A model generated the notes under the pieces. The model did no database searches. It had not been told where the DNA came from and worked only from the letters and a program-made list of their open reading frames with translations. From an uncultured Erysipelotrichaceae bacterium (GTDB taxonomy: Bacteria; Bacillota_I; Bacilli_A; Erysipelotrichales; Erysipelotrichaceae), in contig CAIFEQ010000001.1 in assembly GCA_903789495.1 (NCBI GenBank), forward strand, positions 26,439 to 90,438: 64,000 nt of DNA, in the 5' to 3' direction. Below are positions 18,030-28,058 of the stretch, in pieces. How positions within the stretch are numbered: position 1 is the first letter of the stretch; every line of letters begins with the position of its first letter. The position numbers and the translations under genes were made by a program.

Positions 18030-18064
18030 CTGAAATCAGTATGGCACACCTCCATAACAACTAC

Positions 18065-18245
18065 CTTTGATAGCGCTCCGATGCCGAACGGTAACGTATT
18101 ACAGCATCGACAGTCCTGCACCTGTTGGATGCAGTCCCAACCGGAGATTCGGTCCTCCGATTTCGGCGTCGGCCCCTTTCGGACATGGTCATCGGCTTTC
18201 GGCCTCACATGCCGTACTCTTGGCAAACGCAACCTCTACCCCAAG
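18065..18245 (-). ncRNA. lysine riboswitch (L box) aptamer
   Basis: Minus-strand RNA with the L-box conserved core: GGTAGAGGTTGCG at the 5' side, AAGAGTA, GACGCCGAAAT, TTGGGACTGCATCC, GCAGGACTGTC and the closing GGAGCGCTATC. P1 forms from GGTAG (5') and CTATC (3'). Lysine binding should favour the downstream terminator and switch off the transporter/amidohydrolase unit. Confidence 0.92.
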
Positions 18246-18268
18246 ATTTTTGTTTGAGGTATGCAAAT

Positions 18269-18297
18269 AAAATAACAGCAACCCGTCGGGCTGTCAA
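18269..18297 (-). promoter_or_regulatory. promoter of the lysine riboswitch unit
   Basis: Perfect TTGACA (18292-18297), a 17-bp spacer and TATTTT (18269-18274), starting transcription just before the aptamer. Confidence 0.75.
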
Positions 18298-18308
18298 GAA
18301 GCAGTCAG

Positions 18309-18339
18309 AAAAAGACAGACTGCCTGATGCGGCAGTCTG
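18309..18339 (-). terminator. terminator of the PBP gene
   Basis: CAGACTGCC/GGCAGTCTG stem (18316-18339) followed on the minus strand by TCTTTTTC. Confidence 0.8.
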
Positions 18340-18346
18340 ACTGCGT

Positions 18347-21300
18347 CTATTCGTATGGATGGAAGTTGCCGGCTTCGTCCCACCAGCCGCCGTCCACCCA
18401 GACACCGGTATTCGGATCGATGTAGCCGTAGGAGCTGCTGTCGGTATAGTGACCGGAGCAGGTTTCCGTCGGTGCCGTATCGGCTGTCGCATACTCCATG
18501 TATGCATACCCGGAGTCGGCGCAGGAACTGGAAGCCCTGAGGCCGGTCAGGCGGCAGACATAGTACTTGCTGATGCCAAGTTCTTCCGCCGTGGTATCCT
18601 GGATCTCCTGATCTTCCAGACCCTCGTGAATCGGATCCATATAGCTCTTCCACAGTGCCGAGGACTGATAATACGAGGAACTGTTGTAGAAGTCCACGTA
18701 GTCATCCGTCGAGATTCTCAGGAAGCTGGTGTAGTAGTGCGTATAGCCGCCGAAGCTGATAGCCTTGTGCTCATGCGTGCCGGTCTTGCCGCAGCTGGTA
18801 ACCGTGCTGAGGCGGGCATTGACACCCAGACCTTCCGTCATGTTCGTTTCCATCATGTCGGTGATCAGCCAGGCCGTCGATTCCGAGAAGACCCGGTGGC
18901 TTTCCACATTGTCGTCAGACAGGATCAGTTCTCCGGAACGGTCATATACCGCGGTATAGCAGTGCGGTTCAATGTATACGCCGTCATTGGCCAGGCAGGC
19001 ATAGGCTGCCGTCATCTCCATTGTCGTCACATCCACCGCACCCAGCGCCAGGCCGGCAGCGGTCTTCACAAGTTCATCCTCGGAGAAGCCTTCTTCCAGC
19101 ATGTAGTTATAGGAATTCTCCAGACCGACCCGTTCCAGCAGGAATCTGGCAGCCGGAATGTTATGCGACAGTTCCAGCGCCCGGCGCATGGTGATCGGAG
19201 CATCGGTATAGTCACCCTCGGGATACCCGTTGTCGACGCCGTAGCCCTCAATGGAATACGGCATATCATCCACCACGGTACCCGGATAGTCGCCTTCCTC
19301 CAGGGCCGGTGCATAGACGGACAGCGGCTTGATGCTCGAGCCGACGGCCTGCTTGGAGTCCACAGCCCGGTTGTAGCCTTCGACCTCGGTGGCCTGTTCA
19401 CGGCCGCCGACAATCGCCTTGACTTCACCGGTATGCTGGTCCATGACCACCGCCGAGAACTCGGCTTCCGATCCGCTCGAGGTCTGCGGATAGTTGTCAA
19501 ACTCCGAAGCTGCCGTCTGGACCGTCTCCTGAATGGTGGGATCAATGGTCAGATAGATCTTGTATCCGCCATTGCGGAACATGTCCTTGGTCTCGGCAAT
19601 GGCATCATCCGTGATTTCGGTTCCCTGCGCGGTCAGGTAATCTTCGGAGATTTCGGTCATCGCATAGTCGATGAAATAGGCATTGGCATAATACTCATCA
19701 CTGGTCTTGGCATTCCGCGCAGTCGGCGAAACCACCAGGGTATCTGCCATGGCCTCTTCATACTGCTCCTCCGTGATCTTGTCATTCTCCAGCATGGTGT
19801 AGAGCACCGTGTCGGTCCGCTCATTGGTCGGCGTCATGTCGCCTTTTTCATAATTCACCCGCGGACTGTAGTAGTTCGGACTCTGCACCAGGCCAGCCAG
19901 GCAGGCACACTCCCGCAGCGTCAGCTCATCCAGGCTCTTGCCGAAGTAATCCTCTGCCGCATTGACCACGCCATAGTTGGAGCCGCCCATGAGCATGGTA
20001 TTCAGATACCACTCCAGGATCTCGTCTTTCGACATCTCCCGTTCAAGCTTCAGAGCCAGGTAGATTTCCTGAATTTTTCGTTTATATGTGACCTCCTGGG
20101 TCAGGTACATGTTCTTGATCAGCTGCTGGGTGATCGTCGAAGCCCCATAGGAGGCGGTTCCGGTCAGCTGGCCCCAGATGGCCCCGATGAGCCGCTTGAT
20201 ATCGATGCCATGATGCTCATAGAAGTGATGATCCTCAATCGCAATGAAAGCATCGATCAGCTGCTGAGGCACATCTTCGATGGATACCCAGGTGATGTTC
20301 TCATTGGACCCGTAGTCCAGCAGGTATTCCCCGTTGGTGTCATAGATCTGCGAGGCCTGACTGTAGGTCGTCAGCTTGGACAGATCCAGTTCCGGCACAT
20401 CCTGCAGGTTATAGGCGATATAGCCGCACCCGGCCCCGAAAAGAGCCAGCAGGACAATCAGCACCGTCCGCAGAACATAGTGTTTCTTTTTCTTCTTTCC
20501 TCCGGCCGCTTTCCCGTTCTTTTTCTTACCGGAAGGTTTCGGCAGGCTGAAGCCTGCCAGGCCGGCTTTCTGTTCCGGCTGGGCTGTCTTTTCTGCCGTC
20601 TTCTGAGCGGCAGAGTTCCGGGCCTTTTCCGTCTGTGCAGTCTTATGTGTTTCGGCAGCAGAGGTCACCTGAACGGCCGGTTTCTGCTCTGATGCCGTGG
20701 TCTCTGCGGCCGCTGCCACGTTCTTTTCTGCGTCTGCTTCCGCTGTGTCCTTCTGGGCCGGTTTCTGCTTCTCTGCCGTCTTCTTTCCGGCTGCCGATGC
20801 AGTACCGACTGCGGCAGCGGTCTTCAGCGGCTGCTCAGACGTACTCCTCTCCGGCTCTGCGGCACTGGCATTCTTCTGCGCAGAAGCTTCCGCTGGGGAT
20901 GCCGGGCTGCTCTTCTTTTCCGTATGAAAAACCGGAATCTCGTAGGTTTCCTCACCTGCCGGATTCTTTTTCTTCGGCTGACTGCCGGTCTTGCTGCCGG
21001 AAGCAGTCTCCGGATGAAAGGCCGGCGGCACGGCTGCGCTGTGCTTTTCCAGCTGATTGACAAATTCAACTGCCGTAAAAGGATAGCTTAAGACAATCCC
21101 GGCTCCCTGCGGAGTGGGATTGGTCTCATCGCCAAGCAGAAAGACCGGCAGCTGCGGCTGCTCTTCCTTCAGGATCTGCGCCAGCCAGCGTCCCGTCTGT
21201 TTCTTCAGTGTTGAGGCAGGCAGAATGACTGCCTGATAGGTTCCGGAACTCGCTGCCTGATAGGCCGAGGAGCGTTCTGCGATAAATTCAGTCGGGATCT

Positions 21301-21370
21301 GATGGCTTTTCAGAATGGCTGCCAGATCAGACCGGAAATTCTTCTTTTCTTCAATAACCAGGATCTTCAT
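18347..21370 (-). CDS. class A penicillin-binding protein with N-terminal pseudo-receiver domain
   Basis: Bifunctional peptidoglycan glycosyltransferase/transpeptidase, 1007 residues, longer than usual PBP1a. Residues 1-110 look like a response-regulator receiver fold: MKILVIEE with the acidic pair, YQAVILPAS where the phospho-Asp should be (a Pro instead), and VLSYPFTAVEF where the Lys should be (Tyr). Residues 111-297 are an Ala/Lys/Glu-rich low-complexity linker; the membrane helix is about 298-320. The GT51 domain has EDHHFYEHHG (379-388). The transpeptidase has SSIK (Ser678), SHN (735) and KTG (862). The ATG at 21370 has GGGTGA upstream; a GTG at 21379 is an alternative. The receiver-like part is my reading of the pattern, not a search result. 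Confidence 0.92.
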   Translation of the reverse strand: MKILVIEEKKNFRSDLAAILKSHQIPTEFIAERSSAYQAASSGTYQAVILPASTLKKQTGRWLAQILKEEQPQLPVFLLGDETNPTPQGAGIVLSYPFTAVEFVNQLEKHSAAVPPAFHPETASGSKTGSQPKKKNPAGEETYEIPVFHTEKKSSPASPAEASAQKNASAAEPERSTSEQPLKTAAAVGTASAAGKKTAEKQKPAQKDTAEADAEKNVAAAAETTASEQKPAVQVTSAAETHKTAQTEKARNSAAQKTAEKTAQPEQKAGLAGFSLPKPSGKKKNGKAAGGKKKKKHYVLRTVLIVLLALFGAGCGYIAYNLQDVPELDLSKLTTYSQASQIYDTNGEYLLDYGSNENITWVSIEDVPQQLIDAFIAIEDHHFYEHHGIDIKRLIGAIWGQLTGTASYGASTITQQLIKNMYLTQEVTYKRKIQEIYLALKLEREMSKDEILEWYLNTMLMGGSNYGVVNAAEDYFGKSLDELTLRECACLAGLVQSPNYYSPRVNYEKGDMTPTNERTDTVLYTMLENDKITEEQYEEAMADTLVVSPTARNAKTSDEYYANAYFIDYAMTEISEDYLTAQGTEITDDAIAETKDMFRNGGYKIYLTIDPTIQETVQTAASEFDNYPQTSSGSEAEFSAVVMDQHTGEVKAIVGGREQATEVEGYNRAVDSKQAVGSSIKPLSVYAPALEEGDYPGTVVDDMPYSIEGYGVDNGYPEGDYTDAPITMRRALELSHNIPAARFLLERVGLENSYNYMLEEGFSEDELVKTAAGLALGAVDVTTMEMTAAYACLANDGVYIEPHCYTAVYDRSGELILSDDNVESHRVFSESTAWLITDMMETNMTEGLGVNARLSTVTSCGKTGTHEHKAISFGGYTHYYTSFLRISTDDYVDFYNSSSYYQSSALWKSYMDPIHEGLEDQEIQDTTAEELGISKYYVCRLTGLRASSSCADSGYAYMEYATADTAPTETCSGHYTDSSSYGYIDPNTGVWVDGGWWDEAGNFHPYE

Positions 21371-21552
21371 TTGCTTCACCCGTCAGCCGGGCATAATGAT
21401 TATCGCCTATTTTTCCTAAAACGCAAACATCCAAGACTTAAGATTGCTGAATTTCCGAATCGGAAATTCTGTGTGAACACGGTACCGTATGTCTGCTTTT
21501 CCGGAAAAATTCCGGTCCTTTCTGCTCTGTCGGCTGAAGACTGCCGCAATGG

Positions 21553-21558
21553 TATAAT
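21553..21558 (+). promoter_or_regulatory. -10 box before the 99-residue gene and HAD gene
   Basis: Perfect TATAAT, 18 bases before the ATG at 21577; the -35 region is weak. Confidence 0.45.
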
Positions 21559-21576
21559 CAGACGCGGAGGATTGCC

Positions 21577-21876
21577 ATGAAAACTATCGAAGTCGGTTTC
21601 TATGAGCGCTACCTGGGGCCGGAGCGCCGTCTGCGGATCGAGGTGCTGAGCAAGACGCCGGACGATTCCCAGCCCTGGCAGGCGGATCCGCGCCTCACTG
21701 CCGTTCATCAGTATAAACGCAAGGCCGGGAAGATCACCTTCCGGGTCGGCCAGAATGCTCCCATGGAGGCCGACCTCTGGCAGGTCCGCTACGATGAGCT
21801 GCCGGAAACGGAGTGGTACGAATATTTTACCGCCGGCATGAGTGATATTCACCCCAATGACCGGCTCAGCAGCTGA
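21577..21876 (+). CDS. hypothetical 99-residue protein
   Basis: A soluble, charged protein with GCGGAGG seven bases before the ATG and a -10 box upstream. It begins MKTIEVGFYERYLGPERRLR and is rich in Trp and Tyr in its second half. No transmembrane segment or known motif is visible. It is followed nine bases later by a HAD hydrolase gene, so the two form an operon. Ribosome binding site and context make it a real gene; no function can be given. Confidence 0.75.
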   Translation: MKTIEVGFYERYLGPERRLRIEVLSKTPDDSQPWQADPRLTAVHQYKRKAGKITFRVGQNAPMEADLWQVRYDELPETEWYEYFTAGMSDIHPNDRLSS

Positions 21877-21885
21877 GGACCCGTC

Positions 21886-22593
21886 ATGATCAGAGGCGTT
21901 TTCTTTGATCTGGGCTGGACGCTGGAGTATCCGCAGTCCGGCGACTGGTTCCTTTCCCCGCTCTTCTACTCATACTACCCCCGGGAGAAACTGGCCGCCT
22001 GCCTGTCAGAGCCGCAGCGGCACGCTCTGCAGCAGCAGCTGCGGACCTACCTGACCGCGCACAACCATATTCATACCCTAAACGAGGAAGAGGAGATCTT
22101 CAAGACCTACTTCCGCCGCTGCGTCGAGGGAATGCACCTGGAAATCAGTGAACAGCGGGCTGCCGAACTGGCCCATGACCGGGTCACCAACTACACGGTC
22201 TATCCCCTGCTGCCCGGCACCCGGGAAACCCTGCAGGAGCTGAAAGAAAAAGGCTGCCGCATCGGTCTGATCAGCGATACCTGGCCCAGTTTCACCGCCC
22301 AGCTGGAGGCCATCGGTCTTCTGCCGCTGTTTGACAGCGTCACCGTCAGCTATGAACTGGGCGTGCTGAAACCGGATCCGGCCATGTTCCGGGATGCCCT
22401 GCAGAAAACAGGCCTGTCAGCGGAAGAAACGCTGTTTATCGATGATCTGCCCGCCAATCTGCAGGCCGCGCAGAAAGAAGGCATGCAGGTACTCCAGTCC
22501 CTGGCGGATCCCAGCCGGCCGGCCGATCCCGCCTATCGGGGCATTCACAATCCCGGCGAACTGCCAGCCCTGCTTCAGCGCATGCAGGAATGA
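21886..22593 (+). CDS. HAD-superfamily hydrolase
   Basis: A 235-residue phosphatase of the haloacid dehalogenase superfamily. Motif I is unusual: FFDLGWTLEY, with the nucleophile Asp8 but Gly-Trp in place of the usual D-x-D-G-T, so the second Asp of DxD is replaced. Motif II is ISDTWPS, motif III the Lys in LGVLKPDPAMF, and motif IV LFIDDLPANL. Loss of the acid/base Asp would lower classical phosphatase activity, so it may use another chemistry. The substrate is unknown. Confidence 0.85.
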   Translation: MIRGVFFDLGWTLEYPQSGDWFLSPLFYSYYPREKLAACLSEPQRHALQQQLRTYLTAHNHIHTLNEEEEIFKTYFRRCVEGMHLEISEQRAAELAHDRVTNYTVYPLLPGTRETLQELKEKGCRIGLISDTWPSFTAQLEAIGLLPLFDSVTVSYELGVLKPDPAMFRDALQKTGLSAEETLFIDDLPANLQAAQKEGMQVLQSLADPSRPADPAYRGIHNPGELPALLQRMQE

Positions 22594-22600
22594 AATAAAT

Positions 22601-22628
22601 GAGCTGCCCCTGCAGGCAGCTCAGTTTT
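22601..22628. terminator. terminator between HAD gene and glmS
   Basis: GAGCTGCC (22601-22608) pairs with GGCAGCTC (22615-22622), followed by AGTTTTGTT on the plus strand. The minus side is also T-rich, so it can serve glmS. Confidence 0.75.
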
Positions 22629-22629
22629 G

Positions 22630-24453
22630 TTATTCCACCGTCACGGACTTGGCCAGGTTGCGGGGCTTATCCACATCGCAGCCCTTCAGGACCGCTGCGT
22701 AGTAGGCCAGGAACTGCAGCGGGATCACCGCGAGGATTCCGCACAGGGCCGGGGAGACGGCCGGCAGGCGGACAATCTCCGGGAACTTCTCGGCCGGAAT
22801 ATCGCTGGCCGTGATCAGAATGATCCGGGCACCGCGGGCAATGGTCTCTTCAATATTCGACATGGTCTTGGCGGCCACGTTTTCCTGAGTGGCGACGGCC
22901 ACCACGACTGTATCCTTTTCGATCAGGGCAATCGGACCGTGTTTCAGTTCACCCGCATAATAGGCATCCGCATGGATGTAGGAGACTTCCTTCAGCTTCA
23001 GGGCTCCTTCCAGAGCGGTCGGGTAATCCAGCTGACGGCCGATGAAGTACACGTCATGCTGGTCTTTCATCAGTTCGGCATAGTGCTTCATCTGCTCCTC
23101 GCACTTCAGCATTTCTTCCGCCAGGGCCGGCAGATGCCGCAGATCCTTGATCAGCTTCTGCTTCTGAGGAATCTCGAAGTGCATCAGTTCGCTCAGCTTC
23201 AGAATCAGCAGGGTAAGCAGGGTGAGCTGGGTCGTATAGGCCTTGGTCGAAGCCACGGCAATCTCCGGACCGGCACTGGTGTACAGGGTCGCCTCGGCCA
23301 GCCGGGAGATGGAAGAGCCCAGTACATTGGTGATGGCAATCGTATGGGCACCCTTTTCTTTGGCAATCCGCAGGGCACTCAGGGTATCTGCCGTTTCCCC
23401 GGACTGACTCACATAGATGCAGAGCACATGCTCATTCAGCACCGGATGGCCATAGCGGAACTCACTGGCCGGTACGGCCAGGCATTCCACCTCGCTGCAG
23501 GCTTCCAGCTGTTTGCCGGCATACACACAGGCGTGATACGCCGTCCCGCAGGCAATCAGGTAGATCCGCTGCACTTCCGTCCAGCTGATCGGCAGGCCGG
23601 CAATCTCCTTCATGATGACATGATTCTGACGGTCAAAGCGGCCCCGCAGGGTTTCCTGAATGGCATACGGCTGTTCATGAATTTCCTTGAGCATGAAGGA
23701 ATCATAGCCGCCCTTCTGCGCCGCTTCGACGTCATAGGGAATATGCATCCAGTGCTGCGGCAGTTCGTTGCCGTCAAAGTCATACAGGGTGATGCCGTCC
23801 TTCTTCAGAATGGCCACCTGCCCGTCATCCATCGGCAGCACATCCTTGGTATAGGCCAGCAGTGCGGTCGGATCCGAGCCGCAGAAACTGCTGTCCTTGG
23901 TCTTGCCCAGCACCATCGGCGAGCTCATCTTGGCCACGTAGACGGTATTGGGATCAAAGGTCGCTACGGCACACAGGCCGAAGCTGCCTTCCAGTTCCCG
24001 GATGGTCGTGAAGAAGGCCTTTTCCAGGTCATGATTCTGCTTGTAGTGATAGTCCAGCAGCTGCACGATGACCTCACTGTCGGTATCCGAGGCAAAGTGC
24101 TGCCCGGCCTCCGTGAGCATCTTTCTCAATGATTCCCAGTTCTCGATGATGCCGTTATGCACGATGGAGATCGTGTTGTCCTCGTTGTTGTGCGGGTGAG
24201 CATTCAGGTTGCTGGGAATGCCATGCGTTGCCCAGCGGGTATGCCCGATCCCCGTATTCATCGTGCACCTGTCATAATCGATGGTCTTCTCCAGTTCCTC
24301 CAGGCGTCCCTTGGCCTTGTAGGTCAGCAGACCCTTATGGTTGACCAGAGTCACGCCGGCGCTGTCATACCCGCGGTATTCCAGCTTCTCCAGACCCTGC
24401 AGCAGATACGGCAGAGCAGCATCTCTGCCGGTGTAGCCGGTGATTCCACACAT
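22630..24453 (-). CDS. glmS: glutamine--fructose-6-phosphate aminotransferase
   Basis: Makes glucosamine-6-phosphate from fructose-6-phosphate and glutamine, the first step to UDP-GlcNAc and cell wall. The 607-residue product starts MCGITGY, where Cys2 is the glutaminase nucleophile after Met removal. It has GHTRWATHG in the amidotransferase domain and two SIS sugar isomerase domains (YVSQSGETADTL), ending PRNLAKSVTVE. GGAGG lies 11 bases before the ATG. The 5' leader contains a glmS ribozyme, so expression falls when the product accumulates. Confidence 0.98.
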   Translation of the reverse strand: MCGITGYTGRDAALPYLLQGLEKLEYRGYDSAGVTLVNHKGLLTYKAKGRLEELEKTIDYDRCTMNTGIGHTRWATHGIPSNLNAHPHNNEDNTISIVHNGIIENWESLRKMLTEAGQHFASDTDSEVIVQLLDYHYKQNHDLEKAFFTTIRELEGSFGLCAVATFDPNTVYVAKMSSPMVLGKTKDSSFCGSDPTALLAYTKDVLPMDDGQVAILKKDGITLYDFDGNELPQHWMHIPYDVEAAQKGGYDSFMLKEIHEQPYAIQETLRGRFDRQNHVIMKEIAGLPISWTEVQRIYLIACGTAYHACVYAGKQLEACSEVECLAVPASEFRYGHPVLNEHVLCIYVSQSGETADTLSALRIAKEKGAHTIAITNVLGSSISRLAEATLYTSAGPEIAVASTKAYTTQLTLLTLLILKLSELMHFEIPQKQKLIKDLRHLPALAEEMLKCEEQMKHYAELMKDQHDVYFIGRQLDYPTALEGALKLKEVSYIHADAYYAGELKHGPIALIEKDTVVVAVATQENVAAKTMSNIEETIARGARIILITASDIPAEKFPEIVRLPAVSPALCGILAVIPLQFLAYYAAVLKGCDVDKPRNLAKSVTVE

Positions 24454-24499
24454 GATGAAAACATCCTCCTTGTCTGTCGGTTCCGGGAAGGATGCCGGA

Positions 24500-24623
24500 T
24501 GGATCTGCTCAGTCCTCACGGGCTGTTTTTTCCCATCGCTCAGGCCGCATCAGGCCTCCGTGCCATCCGCCGAATCTTTCGATCGACACGGTCCTCGTCA
24601 ACTGCCAGGCAGTTCAGGCGCTT
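24500..24623 (-). ncRNA. glmS ribozyme
   Basis: Self-cleaving GlcN6P-sensing ribozyme in the glmS leader. Conserved blocks on the minus strand: AAGCGCC, where cleavage is expected between the A at 24622 and G at 24621; CTGCC/GGCAG for P2; GGCAGTTGACGAGG; GATTCGGCGGATG; CCGTG/CACGG for P3; and the 3' GTGAGGACTGAGCAGATC block. The 3' limit is approximate. Confidence 0.92.
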
Positions 24624-24651
24624 CTTTTGTTCTTTCTTCCGGAACGTTTCC

Positions 24652-24657
24652 ATTATA
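24652..24657 (-). promoter_or_regulatory. -10 box of glmS
   Basis: Perfect TATAAT on the minus strand, 28 bases upstream of the ribozyme start. No good -35 box is evident. Confidence 0.45.
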
Positions 24658-24708
24658 CCCTGCCTGGATGAAGAGAAGCTGAAGATATCTGAACTCCTTT
24701 CTGACGTC

Positions 24709-24734
24709 ACAAAAGGACAGCCCGCAGGCTGTCC
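24709..24734 (-). terminator. hppA terminator
   Basis: GGACAGCC/GGCTGTCC stem (24715-24734) followed by TTTTGT on the minus strand. Confidence 0.85.
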
Positions 24735-24759
24735 CGGTGTAACGGATTCAGAAACCGGC

Positions 24760-26739
<1,980 letters not shown>

Positions 26740-26785
26740 CAGATTACCCCCTGACTGCGCACAAAAAAGCGCATTACGCAAATTA

Positions 26786-26814
26786 TTATTACACTAACCA
26801 GTTTTGAAAAGCAA
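26786..26814 (-). promoter_or_regulatory. hppA promoter
   Basis: TTGCTT (26809-26814), a 17-bp spacer and TAATAA (26786-26791) on the minus strand. Confidence 0.45.
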
Positions 26815-26860
26815 TCTTCCGAAGGCTGTTTTATGCCGTTTTATGCCGAATCTGACCTCT

Positions 26861-27352
26861 TTATTTCAGTTCAATGTAACCGAATTTGTACTGACTGTGG
26901 CGTACGGCCCAGGACAGATCCAGACCGCTGGAGGCAATGATGAAATCTGCCGCTTTCCTGTCCGTCTCTTCCCGGAACTCTGCCAGCTGCAGCCAGCAGG
27001 CTCCCCTGCCGGAGGCAAAACAGTCTGGCCGCTGGCGGGGTTCGGGACAGGGCATCGGTTCGGAAGCAGAGCGGATGGCCAGCACTCTGGCCCGGAAGGC
27101 AATCTCATTGTCGTAGTGCGCATTATGAATCAGGAAGTACAGATGCAGCTTCTGCCCTTCTGCCATGCCCTGCTGATACTGTCTGAGGCGGCGGGGACTC
27201 ATGCCCCGAGGCAGTGAACTGACGTCCCACCAGAGGGGTCCTTTCTCCTGTTCGGTCTGCATATAAATACGGACGGTCTGCTCCCCGTCCAGGGGCCGCC
27301 CATCCTTGTCCTGAATCTGCCCAAGCTTGATGAAGAGATCGGTATGAAACAT
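26861..27352 (-). CDS. hypothetical 163-residue protein
   Basis: A soluble protein starting MFHTDLFIKLGQIQ, with the ATG at 27352 four bases after CGGAGGG. It contains a Trp-Trp-Asp patch, PEPRQRPDCF in the middle, and a conserved-looking end DLSWAVRHSQYKFGYIELK. No membrane helix or known motif is evident. It is transcribed divergently from the small HMA-protein gene and may share its control region. I do not recognise the family. Confidence 0.7.
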   Translation of the reverse strand: MFHTDLFIKLGQIQDKDGRPLDGEQTVRIYMQTEQEKGPLWWDVSSLPRGMSPRRLRQYQQGMAEGQKLHLYFLIHNAHYDNEIAFRARVLAIRSASEPMPCPEPRQRPDCFASGRGACWLQLAEFREETDRKAADFIIASSGLDLSWAVRHSQYKFGYIELK

Positions 27353-27423
27353 AGGCCCTCCGGGCACATTTCCGCCAGATTTCCAGGATCATTTTATACT
27401 GAATGCGGAAGGAGGCAAAACAG

Positions 27424-27645
27424 ATGTATCGTACGACCCTGCGGATTGACGGCATTGCCTGCGGAGCCTGCGTCATGAAGATCACGTCCTGCCTGGAAGC
27501 GATCGGTGCGCAGAATATCCACATCGATCAGCTCAGCGGACACACTTCCTTCGAGACGCAGGAGAAACCGGATATGGGTTCCATCATCGAGGCGGTCAAA
27601 AAATATGACTACCGGCCTTATGAGGTGCGAATCACGGCAGAATGA
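27424..27645 (+). CDS. heavy-metal-associated (HMA) domain protein, CopZ-like
   Basis: A 73-residue single HMA domain that begins MYRTTLRIDGIACGAC. The metal-binding CxxC is CGAC at 14-17, and the end is typical (YDYRPYEVRI). Such proteins carry Cu(I) or other soft metals to P-type ATPases or repressors. No copper ATPase or CsoR is adjacent, so its partner lies elsewhere. AAGGAGG precedes the ATG. The -35 box of tRNA-Thr begins one base after the gene's stop. Confidence 0.85.
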   Translation: MYRTTLRIDGIACGACVMKITSCLEAIGAQNIHIDQLSGHTSFETQEKPDMGSIIEAVKKYDYRPYEVRITAE

Positions 27646-27674
27646 TTGAAAAGAAGCAAAGCCTTCGTTATAAT
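27646..27674 (+). promoter_or_regulatory. promoter of tRNA-Thr
   Basis: TTGAAA (27646-27651), a 17-bp spacer and TATAAT (27669-27674), 11 bases before the tRNA. Confidence 0.8.
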
Positions 27675-27685
27675 ACTGACGGCGC

Positions 27686-27761
27686 GCCAGTTTAGCTCAG
27701 TTGGTAGAGCAACTCATTCGTAATGAGTAGGTCGTAGGTTCGATTCCCATAACTGGCACCA
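27686..27761 (+). tRNA. tRNA-Thr(CGU), element integration site
   Basis: Acceptor GCCAGTT/AACTGGC, anticodon loop TTCGTAA (anticodon CGU), T-loop TTCGATT and encoded CCA. Its 3' half from 27717 is repeated at 33983-34033, so a mobile element has inserted here and rebuilt the tRNA. Confidence 0.97.
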
Positions 27762-27767
27762 TCAGCA
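27717..27767 (+). repeat. attL: 51-bp direct repeat covering the tRNA-Thr 3' half
   Basis: Identical over 51 bases to 33983-34033. It begins in the anticodon loop (TTCGTAATGAG) and ends six bases after CCA (TCAGCA). The bases outside the repeat differ, which marks the limits of recombination. Confidence 0.95.
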
Positions 27768-27773
27768 AAAACA

Positions 27774-27811
27774 CTCAGAAATGGCTTGATATAGCACATT
27801 CTGAGCTTTTT
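27774..27811 (+). terminator. element-borne replacement terminator for tRNA-Thr
   Basis: CTCAGAA (27774-27780) pairs with TTCTGAG (27799-27805), followed by CTTTTTATTTT. It lies just inside the element and takes over from the host terminator, which was displaced to 34040-34072. Confidence 0.7.
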
Positions 27812-27858
27812 ATTTTCTTCACGTTTAGATGCATGCGTTTCCTGAATTTTCCTATTTT

Positions 27859-27876
27859 GGGGACAATTTGGAGACA
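27859..27876 (+). repeat. integrase arm-type sites, left end
   Basis: GGGGACA and GGAGACA spaced 11 bp apart. The same pair in the same orientation recurs near attR. This form is typical of binding sites for the N-terminal domain of tyrosine integrases. Confidence 0.65.
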
Positions 27877-28058
27877 CTCATGTGGAATTATGCATTTTCT
27901 AGGAATGTGTTTACTGGGTTGCACACAATACTGCGGTGCCCAGCAAAGGCAACTCTGAGATTAAACACATATAACTCTAATTAGATGCATAAATATCCTT
28001 AAATTTGAATCTTCAAAAATGATGCTCTGCCCTCAACGTTCCCTCACAAATCTATGTG

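Noticed and set aside
18359-20692. 777-codon open frame on the plus strand
   Set aside because: It lies wholly antisense to the PBP gene, has no ribosome binding site or family motif, and reflects GC-rich codon use.
22627-24132. 501-codon open frame on the plus strand
   Set aside because: Antisense shadow of glmS.
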